A DNA stretch of 64,000 nucleotides from Blastobasis lacticolella (Eukaryota; Arthropoda; Insecta; Lepidoptera; Blastobasidae). The stretch lies in assembly GCA_905147135.1 (NCBI GenBank), contig LR990049.1, forward strand, positions 20,167,428-20,231,427. The letters run 5' to 3'. The position numbers and the translations under genes are program-made. Shown in pieces: positions 31,865 through 40,779 of the stretch. Below the pieces are notes generated by a model, which made no database searches, was not told the DNA's origin, and saw nothing but the letters and a program-made list of their open reading frames with translations. The first letter of the stretch is position 1; the number at the start of each line of letters is the position of its first letter.

Positions 31865-32700
31865 AATACATCCTTGTAGAACGGCATCAAAATCTGACCT
31901 GCAATTCTTAAAAAAAAAACATATTTACTTGGCACATTTTGTATGGGAAGTGCCCTTTACTATGAACCGATGGAGTTATCGCTACAGTATATGGGTTGAA
32001 CACCTTCAACTTTATTCTTATACTGCATGATATCAAAATCAGACCCGGCAGTTTCGAGAAAAAAGCATTAATTTGTCACATTTGTATGACAAGTGCCGCA
32101 TTCTTTGAACCAGAAGTGACATGGTTACAAAGTATACGTTGAGCACCTTCAACTATGTTCTTATGCCACACGACATCAAAATCGATCACGGGTGTTTCGA
32201 GACAAAAGCATTATCTTGTCACACTTGTATGACAAGTGCCGTATTCTCGAAACTGCCGGGACCGATTTTGATATCGTGTGGCATAAGAACACAGTTAGAA
32301 CATACTCTACCTATACTCTGTAACCATGCCGCTGCTGGTTCAAAGAATACGGAAATTGCCATACAAACATGTGAAAAATAAATGTGCGAAAGATATTCAT
32401 TTTTTTCGAAACTGCCGGGACCGATTTTGATGTCATGCGGCATAAGAACATAGCTTAAGGTCCTCAACCTATACTCCGTAATCATGTCGCTGCTGGTTCA
32501 AAGAATACGGCACGTGTCATACAAATGTGACAAATAAATGCTTTTTTCTCGAAACTGTCCGGACCGATTTTGATGCCATCTTGTACAAATATGCAGCTGA
32601 GGCACTCTAACCTGGTCATCACCAGAAAGCTGCTGGTACATAGACCACTTTTGCCCAGTCACCTTTAGCGAAAGCAAAAGAAAACTAAGAAAGGTTTTAC
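31865..32700. repeat. Inverted tandem array of about 145-bp units
   Basis: Three units in one direction carry catcaaaatc-type landmarks at 31885, 32031 and 32174 (spacing 146 and 143). Three in the opposite direction carry gattttgat at 32264, 32423 and 32565 (spacing 159 and 142). Orientation flips between gtttcgaga (32194) and tctcgaaac (32245). Each unit holds cttatgcc.ca.gac / gtcatgcggcataag and a TTTCGAGA or its complement. Both strands contain open frames with the repeated peptide VLMPHDIKIG, a by-product of the repeat. No transposase or known family recognised. Confidence 0.75.
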
Positions 32701-32824
32701 TCTCTGAAATAATGAAAAGCTGTTGGTTTTCCATGTAAATAAAAAAAAAATTAAAATAAATAATAATTATATATATAGATACTTATTTAAGTAATTCAAT
32801 TATATTATGTATTTGGGTGCACGT

Positions 32825-32995
32825 CATATCTGCCTCTCTATTCTAGCCCTCTCTCTTCGGTAGGTCTGCTGTAAGACATTTCTTTTTAGAAATAAGCTGT
32901 ACCTTTTGTGATTGTTATCTTTATATTCATATTATTGTAACTTTCTTTGTGCACAATAAATGGTTAAATAAATAAATAAATAAAATAAGTAAAAT
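32825..32995 (+). mobile_element. Non-LTR 3' end, family J, copy 1
   Basis: Reads ctgctgtaagacatttcttt, ttagaaataagctgtacctt and gtgcacaataaatggttaaa, then TAAA units. It is similar to 33600-33730. Confidence 0.6.
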
Positions 32996-33299
32996 ATCCA
33001 TCAGATACCGACGTCGAACCAAAACAACTGACCCAGCTGACGCAATAACAGGCCATTATTTCACTTCGAATTTCAAATTTTAAAATTAGAGCTGATTTTA
33101 CAATTGTTTTTCTCTCGGGCTTCCGGTGTTGCCTGGCGACGGCACGCGCGTAATTCTCGACGAGAAACCGCCAGTGCTGGCCACACTAACAAACAGCCGG
33201 ATGTGACCCGGATATGTCAACCATCGGATATTGTCCGGTCGTTATTATTGTTTGTATATAATGGTACAGCAGTGATAAACCAATGTAGTTCTAGTTAAC

Positions 33300-33520
33300 A
33301 TCGCAGCACATTGTTGTCCACTGCAGGGCTTTGGGCCTCTACCATAAGAGGGAATGTTGTTGCCATAATTTCCAAACTTTCCAAATTTAAAAAGAGACCT
33401 CAAGAGATTCAGCCTTCGGAGACTCCAAAAATTGATAATATTAGTCGCCTTGTACGACACCCACAAGTGAAAAAGGGGTAGGTATTTTTCTACTCTGCTG
33501 GACAGCACACGGTGGAGCCG
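33300..33520 (+). repeat. Family I repeat, degraded
   Basis: Contains gttgtccactgcagggcttt, gggcctctaccataagaggg and agtcgccttgtacgacaccc, aligning with 2010-2220. Confidence 0.6.
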
Positions 33521-33599
33521 ACCATGTTCACATATACTCAAATATTTTAAAAACTACTTAACCGATTTTAAGAAAACAAAATTAAAAACCATCACATCA

Positions 33600-33730
33600 C
33601 ATCACGCTTCCGAAGGCCTGCTGGAAGTGATTTCTTTTAGAAATAAGTAGCGCATGTTGTGCCATTTTTACTTTGCCTGTTATTCGCTATGTATTTCCTG
33701 TGCACAATGAACTGTTAAATAAATAAAATG
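33600..33730 (+). mobile_element. Non-LTR 3' end, family J, copy 2
   Basis: Reads gcctgctggaagtgatttct, tttagaaataagtagcgcat and gtgcacaatgaactgttaaa followed by taaataaaa. Confidence 0.6.
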
Positions 33731-34767
33731 AAAACATTCTCGATTAAACAACCTTTCAAATAGAAAAAACCGTATCCAAATAGGTCCATCCGTTCGGGAG
33801 TTACGATACGGCATAACCGGCATCACCGACACCATTATGTACCTCTAGTAATGGTGGACAATATAGGAGGCATTATATTCGATCTTCTAAACAAATATTA
33901 TAACGTTTGTTTGTTTGAACGCGCTTTTCCCTGGAACTACTTGAATAATTTTTGCATCACGTTTCGACCCTTAGCTTAGCTTGCGACCTGAAAATAGAAA
34001 TTTATTTGGCGAACTTACTTGGCTCACCACTGCATTTTATTCCCTAGGCAGCGCCATCTATTATCTGCGGTACGCCCCCCCCCCCATACATAAAATGTAT
34101 GAGGGGGTTCACTCACTCTACTGCTGACTGTACCGTACAAGATACTTTCTCAAGTCAGGGCTAAGAAATTGGTACAGAGGACGAAGTCTCTGTGTAACAC
34201 TTCTCAGATCTCAGAACCGTATCAGTAAATCTTGCATTATAAACGCGTCTAGGAAAACATTTCAACAGCTACAAGTACCCAGCGAACGTGTACTCAAATA
34301 TTAAAGTTAACAGCCAACCATTTGTAAACAAAGCCAAAGTGCACATCACTAGTGCTCCCCGGGACCGCACGTAGGAAGGCACAGAGTTTACACCGCCTTG
34401 GATTTATTTGCTAAATGCTGGAATGGGAGTGCGATATAGTGCCCCGTTTTACTTTGCGAAAAGTGGTATTAAATTGAGATTGTTTACTTGTAAGTACTTG
34501 CCGTTCGCTTAAATCTACGGTATAAAAATATTTAGGACTTGCTTTGGGATGATATTGAAGTGCTAAAAAGAAGAGACTGACATAATCATACGCAGAATTA
34601 TTCGTAGCTTGAGAATTTTCACTGCCTATGACTACAACAGGCCTTTCCGACCTGTTCGTACAGTTCGTTTTTGGGCGTTTTACATCTAACGATTCTCTAC
34701 GACCTCTATAAGGTCGTCCACTCATCTTGCGGTTACAACTAGAACATTGTATTAGTCTATACTGAGT

Positions 34768-35035
34768 CTATAGAAATAATATGCCGTCACAGGGTACCAA
34801 GCGGAAGACTATGGCCAACCTCGCTTCTCCAATGGTATAGAAGACACATGTTTTTTGTGTCTTTTTCAATATTGTGGTGTTGTTTTTATGTAAATAAATG
34901 TTCTTTCTTTCTAATGAGTGATGAATCAGTTGCTGTGCCGAAGTTTGATTAACCGTGAAGTACGAAACTGTCACCCATTCAATTTGCGTCGATGTGCTTT
35001 GCTTAACCTTTGTTATCAATCTCGCAAAATTGGTG
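34768..35035 (-). mobile_element. 5S rRNA-derived SINE, copy 2, with internal insertion
   Basis: The minus strand reads ggttaagcaaagcacatcga, then attgaatgggtgacagtttc: the 5S rRNA segments GTTAAGCAAC and TTGGATGGGTGACCG. The body (gcgaggttggccatagtctt, ccgctt) matches 49110-49145. It is interrupted by a stretch around 34830-34915 ending in a TTCT tail. Confidence 0.65.
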
Positions 35036-35479
35036 TATAGGCCAGCGGATTTTATTTTATCCTATTTTATGCCCGAAACATTTGATCTCGACTCGCATAA
35101 TTCATTTTGCAAGGGACTCCAGTTACATCCGCAGACGGAGTAGGTCGCCATAAATCCGCAACACGGCCACAAAATTCACATTTCAACAATTCAAATGGAT
35201 AGATACGTGAACCTTATACGATTATGTAGATTCGTACGGGAGAGAATCAAATCGGAATGGGGGATAGCCGGCAGCCATTGGGCTAGTGAGGTTTGGAGCA
35301 AGGACAAGATTGCCAAAAGGCCCCATTGGCCGAGATTGCGAGGGAAACCCGCCGTTTCGACGCGACACTGTCAATATTTAAACGGAAAGTGTTTCGGTTG
35401 AAGTTTATGCGTAAATACAAATGGTGTTACTTGGTGGCACGTGGTGTTGAGGGATGAAACGACGCGTTTATAACCACAA

Positions 35480-35690
35480 AAAAAGGCGGTGTTATAAGTT
35501 TGCCGTGTGTATCTGTGGCTTTGTGTATGTGTGGAGGTGTGTGTCTGTCTGTGGCATCGTAGCTCCCGAACGGATGGACCGATTTTGAAGCGATTTACTT
35601 CATCTGAAAGCCAGTTTAATCGAGAAGGTTCTTAGCTTTGTTTTATTAAAATCAGTTCAGTGGTATAGTAAATATTGAAGAATATGTATA
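35480..35690 (+). repeat. Dispersed repeat, family M
   Basis: Contains gtgtatctgtggctttgtgt, gtgtgtctgtctgtggcatc and aacggatggaccgattttga. Related copies are at 45115-45510 and 48170-48250. Confidence 0.55.
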
Positions 35691-35989
35691 CTTGGTCGGG
35701 GATTACCCGACGTTGTTTCCATCGGTTTTGTTATTGTCTCTGACTTGAGGTAATTAAAATTTTTAAGGACGCATTAAACCTACCCTACACTTACCCTATC
35801 TTTACTTAACCTTTTTTTTTCATACAAACCTTGCTCTAACAATGAGAAACACTGAAATTAAACGAGAACATATACCTTGGGTTATTTTATTGCAGTTTTC
35901 CTGTTCAACTCAAATTTTTTAAGATAAAATATTGTAAAATCGGTTAAGTAGCTTTTGAGTTTATCCATTACAAACAAACAAGCAGACAT

Positions 35990-36210
35990 ATAGGTTTCCA
36001 GTGCTCCATGGGGTAGGGATATGGTGAACCGTGGCTTTGGCAGTGGAGTGGCATTTGCCTTTTGCTGCCAGTGCAACGTGTTATAGAGGTAGGCAACGCA
36101 TTAGCGATACTCTTGGTGTTGCTAATGTCTATAGGCAGTGGTGACCACTTTCCATCAGGTGGCCCGCTTGCCTGTTTGCCTAACGTATGACATAAAAAAA
36201 AAAAAAAAAA
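35990..36210 (+). repeat. Family A repeat with poly(A) tail
   Basis: Plus-sense copy: ggtttccagtgctccatggg, gtgttatagaggtaggcaac, actttccatcaggtggcccg, cttgcctgtttgcctaacgt, atgacat and a run of 18 or so A. It gives the orientation of the family. Confidence 0.7.
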
Positions 36211-36929
36211 AATCCAATCTTTCCTCTTTAGAATATTGATATAGATAAGTATTCGTACAAATGAATTTAATGGTATACATTTAAACACCTTACCCTTTTT
36301 TATACTATCTGAAATATGTTATATTAAAAAATAATTTCACATACTTCACCAGCAGGCAGCTGCCTGAATAATTTCAATTCGATTCGAATTCAATTCGAAA
36401 CATTTCAGTGCAACTTGTGCACAAAAGGTAATTTAATCTATAAAATAATGGAGTTCCATCAAGTACACAGTATATAAAAATATGAACGAAATAGTGTTTC
36501 AGATAAATTTTAATGGAAATACAGTAGGCCATATTAATAGTCGAGGATTAATCACATGCCTTTGTACCAATGGCTAATTCGAGATGTAAAGTTGCCTTGC
36601 TTGTAAAGTATGCCTTCGGGGGATTAGGTCTATCTTACATGATATTATAAATACATTAATATGAAAATATGAAACAAACTTGTACGTAAGCTTGTCGTAT
36701 TTAGTGAAATAAAGGTTTGTTTCTTTCTTTACTCTAAACATGCTCAAAAACAGTCTTATCACTTTATATACTTATCCTTAGTTCTTCATTATGTTTTGTT
36801 TACTTTCATGTCAATGAACAACAGGCGGGGTGGCTGCCATGTAACATTATCAAGCCGACTGGAAAACGAGCCACTACCAGCACGTGCATGGTTAGCACAA
36901 AAACATTGTAACCTGTTAAAATACTTATT

Positions 36930-37100
36930 AACGACAAAATCTAAACATAGTATAAAATAAAGACGCTTCTCGCCGTCTGTCCCTTTGAATAATTCTATCT
37001 ATTGATGAAAACCGCATTAAAATGCGTAGTGAAAACGTTGTAAGTATATAGATACAAAGATACGTAGGTACCGAGGTACAGACGGCGAGAAGCCACTTTG
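36930..37100 (+). repeat. RTE-like tail, family F
   Basis: Contains agtataaaataaagacgctt, ctcgccgtctgtccc, gatgaaaaccgcattaaaat and gcgtagtgaaaacg, with a second inverted-looking gacggcgagaagccac at 37080. Confidence 0.55.
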
Positions 37101-37124
37101 TTTCCTTTGTTCGTTTAGTCTCAA

Positions 37125-37212
37125 AATGTCCAAGTTGCAAAATATCCAGTGGTAAAAAAAGGCCCAAGTCGCAAAATGTCCAGGTTACAAAATGTCCAAG
37201 TCACAAAATGTC
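37125..37212. repeat. Minisatellite of about 17-bp units
   Basis: Five units of the type caaaatgtccaagtc, at about 37125, 37138 (caaaatatcca), 37169, 37186 and 37203, with small differences. Confidence 0.65.
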
Positions 37213-37899
37213 CATTTATATACGTATAGGCCAGTTATATAACGTTTATTATTTTCTCAATTAGCTTTCCAGTCCAAGACAAAAATAAGGAAATAAATAA
37301 AACACATTCTTTTATCCTGCTGGCAGTCCCGCAGCTATTCTTCGTCGGCGACTCGCCCGGACGAATTATAACAAAAGGCGGTTCCGAGCTAATCAGTTGT
37401 GTGCACGTCAGATACATTACTGGTGGGCTCTTTTGTTCGCGTGCTTTCTTTTTGGAGGGAGAACTTCTTTTTTCCTGTGCCTCCGTCCGTTCGAGCGATC
37501 GGGATGCGAGCGAAATTAATCGTTGTGTGGATTCAGTGGCTTGAAAAACAGACAATATTGTGTAACAGTAATTCTACCTCTTATCAACGTTTAGTTCGAT
37601 TGCTAGTTCATACTAGTTTCACGATGTAAACAATAGTGATTCCGGAAACGTGATTCTCAGACCATCTAAATAACACTTTGAAATCTTAGCTTTAAAGTCC
37701 TCAAAATACCCCTTTTATTATTAATATATAATTTTATGAATTAATAAGGTATCAAAATGAACTGATGCGCACCAGTTAGTCTGATTATACTCACAAAGTT
37801 TCAGTGTAATCGGATTTCCATTTCCAAGAAATTGAATAATTGATAGTTTGAAAATTATAATTTCCGTAATTTTCGCCACAAAACGCCATTTTTATGGGT

Positions 37900-38115
37900 A
37901 AGGAATGGAATGGAGCTGATGAGTTTGTTGACTTCTAGAGCATACACAAGAGAATATGTAACTACTATCGTTACAAAAGTCGAAATATGGGTCACTAATA
38001 AAAAAAAAATTATGCCACTTTGTGCACGGGCAGGCCAACGTTTTGTGGGTCTCTTAACCCTCTACTATCACAACAAAGTGACATTTTCCTTGTACTCTAT
38101 GACGTAGGATAACTT
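37900..38115. repeat. Dispersed repeat, family L
   Basis: Contains actactatcgttacaaaagt, gaaatatgggtc, tgtgcacgggcaggccaacg and ccttgtactctatgacgtag, related to 20385-20610. Confidence 0.5.
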
Positions 38116-38399
38116 ACAGCGCCTGTACAGTCTATCATTAAAACCTATCTAATTGCGCACCCAAATCGAATAGACCCAACAAAATAGCACCTCAATGAGA
38201 TGATTCGATGAACACATTAAGACGGCTGTCTGCACGTAAATCGATTGCTGGCCTAACTTGATTCCGGTTCATAGCCGGGGCGAGGCGCGAAGATGACAAG
38301 GGTCGTCTGGGGTCGGGATGGGTGCCCGGAATCGAGGTGTGTGACGTCACGAGGTGTAGCTGGTGTCAAAACTGAGGGTGCTTTAAAGATTCTTAATTT

Positions 38400-38452
38400 G
38401 AATTAAATCACTTTTTGTACACTAGTTCCACTTTATTATACAATTTTATTAA
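38400..38452 (-). repeat. DIRS-like left terminal repeat (inverted)
   Basis: Exactly complementary to 38754-38806 and 42526-42578. Begins gaattaaatcactttttgta. Confidence 0.85.
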
Positions 38453-38690
38453 GGCCAGAGGCCGGGCAACATTATTGAAGCTGAAAAGGTGACGAAACAC
38501 CGCTGAATTTTTGAACAAGCGCACACTGAGTGTGAATATTATAATTTGTAGTACACCTACATAGATGCGGTTCAGCCAGGCTCCGGTGGCGGTACCACAA
38601 AGACCGCCTGCGTAAATAAATTATGAATTAGGCAAGATGTATGCGTCTAAAGCGGTCGGCGCGGCCGGCGCGGTCGGCCCTTCAAACCTA
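38453..38690 (+). repeat. 235-bp segment, also present at 44070-44307
   Basis: Starts ccagaggccgggcaacatta and ends cttcaaacctaatt. It differs from the second copy at about six positions, in the same orientation. No coding potential recognised. It includes a GC-rich gcggtcggcgcggccggcgc run. Confidence 0.75.
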
Positions 38691-38753
38691 ATTGCAACCG
38701 GTTTCGAATTACTCATCTTCAGGCAATAAGAGTAATTCGAAACCGGTTGCAAT
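38691..38753. repeat. 24-bp perfect inverted repeat, 15-nt loop
   Basis: 38691-38714 (attgcaaccggtttcgaatt then actc) pairs exactly with 38730-38753, which abuts the inner 53-bp repeat. Probably part of the DIRS-like end structure. Confidence 0.8.
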
Positions 38754-38806
38754 TTAATAAAATTGTATAATAAAGTGGAACTAGTGTACAAAAAGTGATT
38801 TAATTC
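38754..38806 (+). repeat. DIRS-like inner terminal-type repeat
   Basis: Same 53 bases as 42526-42578, in the same direction, and inverse to 38400-38452. With the latter it could form a 53-bp stem around a 300-bp loop. Confidence 0.85.
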
Positions 38807-39111
38807 ATAATTGATGATTAAACGAACTTACCTGTTCGTGAAGTTCAATCATAATTATACGATGGCTTCTTCCGAAGAGATTAGCATAATACATGTAGTA
38901 CCACGTACGGATCGCCACTGTCACACTATTTTGAGGGTAGAATCCCGTTTCCTTTTTCTATTTATTTTAAATTTCGAGGGTAGGTTGGAACTTACTCGCC
39001 GACCCGACACCTCGAGCAGCCATTTTGTGTCATTCGCGTTTTAGTGTTCGCCACTTCGCACGTGTTCTTTAATAAAACAAAAAAAAAAAACAAAAAAATT
39101 TTTTCGACAAA

Positions 39112-40779
39112 ATGCCTAAAAGGAAAATTAATGAAGATTTTAAATATTTAAAACAAAAATTGGAAGAATTGGAACGAAAAATGAATAATCCGCGTAGGAA
39201 GAGAGTGCGTGTTTTGCGTAGTTCGTCGTCATCCTCATCGGAACCTTCGCCGCATCGTCATGCGCGTCGGTCAAAATCAGGAGGTCAGTACAATGGTTTA
39301 TTTATAGTACTTATTGTGATTTTTTTTATCGGTTTCGTGGGCAGTTCCAGAGACTGCTTCTATAACCGCATACAAGTCAAGTTGTAGACATATACATACT
39401 TGAACATTTAACAGGGTTACGTAAACAGTTCTAGAGGTTGTTTCTAACTTGTGTTAAATTGTATTCTAATCGACATGTGGATAGTTTTAAAGGCTATCTC
39501 GTTGTTAAGTATCCGTTTATCAACGGCGTTATTACGGAAACGTCATGCAAAATATGTTGAGTTAGTGGGTAGTTCTAGAGACTACTTCGAATCAACAATT
39601 ATTAACTGGATCAAGTGGATAGTTCCTTGAGGCTATTTCGATATCCAAATAGTTTGCGCCCGGTACGGGTATTTATCTACCCACCACAATGGTCAATTTT
39701 ATTTTTTAGACCGACAACATGAAGTCCCGGCCGCGCCGACTGTATCAGGGTGTGATCCTGATCGCAGCGATGATCTGGTGCAGGTTCTTTATGGGCCTCC
39801 ATCAACGTACGACCTGCGCAGCCTACCGCCGCCGCCTGCCGATGGGGCAGCGACTGTTGTTTCTTCGCTCGCCGTGGCTGCGACAGCGCCCACCGCGCCC
39901 GCGACAACGCACGCTGCGCCGATGTTATCTATTAGGTCCAACACTGTCGGGCCGCCTGTCAATACAGTTGCAAACGAGGCTCCTATGGAGCTTACCCAAC
40001 CTGATGCTGAAAACGCATTAGATGATGACTTGATGGAAATTCTTGGCCTAGACCCATCAAACACTGACACCTTTGGGCCAGACATACACAAGGAGGTAGC
40101 TATACGCTTTGATCATTATGCGACGTCAGGCTTGACTACTGAAGCTCGTAAAGAATTGATGGACGCCCATCGTATTCCAACCAATTGTAAATTGGTAAAT
40201 GCTCCGACGCTTAATCCCGAAATGAAGGCCGCGTTATCTGCTCCTATAGCTAACAGGGACAAAGCCATAGAAGGGCAACAAAAGATTCTTGCATCTGCAA
40301 TATCTTCTCTGGGTGCTGCAATTACACTATTGCTTTCATATGATGAAAAACAACCTGAATTATTGCGTCTGCTGATAAATACGGGTCGTTTGCTGTGTGA
40401 TAGGCAGCATAAGGACTCCGAGACGAGACGTCGTTATGTTCTTTCTTCACTAAAAGCTGACTTCAAAGAACAAATGAAGACCACCCAAATTGATAATTTA
40501 CTATTTGGGCAAAACTTCCAAGAAACATTGAAGACCGCCAAGACGATCAGCAAGTCGGGAGCTGACTTGAAGCAATCTAGTTCCTTCGCTAGACCGAAGA
40601 CTAACCCAAAACCTACACCCAGTACTTCAAAAAACTGGAAGAGCTCCAATCAGAGCCGCAAGCAGGCAGCAGCTCCGAGGAGCAGAGGCACGACGCAAAC
40701 GACTCCGCCTGCGACGACGAGGACTCAGCGCGCCAGCTCATCGCGAGGCTCGCAGCGTCCACGCGCCAGCCGCCGTTAG
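39112..40779 (+). CDS. gag: DIRS-like gag, two exons (39112-39283, 39710-40779)
   Basis: Exon 1 starts MPKRKINEDFKYLKQKLEEL, a charged coiled-coil, followed by an arginine-rich and serine-rich stretch ending RRSKSG. A GT-AG intron (GTCAGT ... tttattttttag) joins it in frame as SG|D-RQHEVPAAP to the long second part. The joined frame is 1242 nt, 413 residues. The central region (LMEILGLDP..., IPTNCKLVNAPTLNPEMKAA, RDKAIEGQQ) follows the conserved core of DIRS gag proteins. The C-terminus is basic and serine/arginine rich (RSRGTTQTT...RPRASRR), fit for nucleic acid binding. An in-frame A AAA AAC heptamer at 40629-40635 leads into the RT frame. The exon junction is my prediction; without splicing the 39112 frame would end at about 39387. 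Confidence 0.7.
39284..39709 (+). other. Predicted gag intron with five covarying hairpins
   Basis: Hairpins at 39341-39357, 39425-39441, 39481-39497, 39569-39585 and 39619-39636. The 5-bp stems are GCAGU/ACUGC, ACAGU/GUUGU, AUAGU/GCUAU, GUAGU/ACUAC and AUAGU/GCUAU. The loops are UCCAGAG, UCUAGAG, UUUAAAG, UCUAGAG and UCCUUGAG. Stems extend by two further pairs when G-U is allowed. Stem bases change on both sides while the loop is largely kept. Confidence 0.75.
40629..40635 (+). promoter_or_regulatory. Predicted -1 ribosomal frameshift site
   Basis: The gag frame reads TCA AAA AAC, which is the canonical slippery pattern X XXY YYZ as A AAA AAC. A -1 shift continues CTG GAA GAG CTC (LEELQSEPQ...) and stays open to 42542 without a stop. 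The A AAA AAC site is established for other retroelements; use here is inferred. Confidence 0.6.

Noticed and set aside
32121..32485. Protein genes with repeated VLMPHDIKIG phrase
   Set aside because: The phrases lie on both strands and follow exactly the inverted repeat units, so they are translations of the repeat array.
31865..32700. CRISPR-like array
   Set aside because: Units are about 145 bp, vary in length, contain no constant-length spacers, and the genome is eukaryotic.
37129..37212. Possible promoter array
   Set aside because: The caaaatgtcc units are a plain short tandem repeat with no adjoining gene.
38811..39044. 77-codon plus frame upstream of DIRS gag
   Set aside because: It lies in the leader between the inner repeat and the gag start, shows no DIRS motif and is out of step with gag exon 1.
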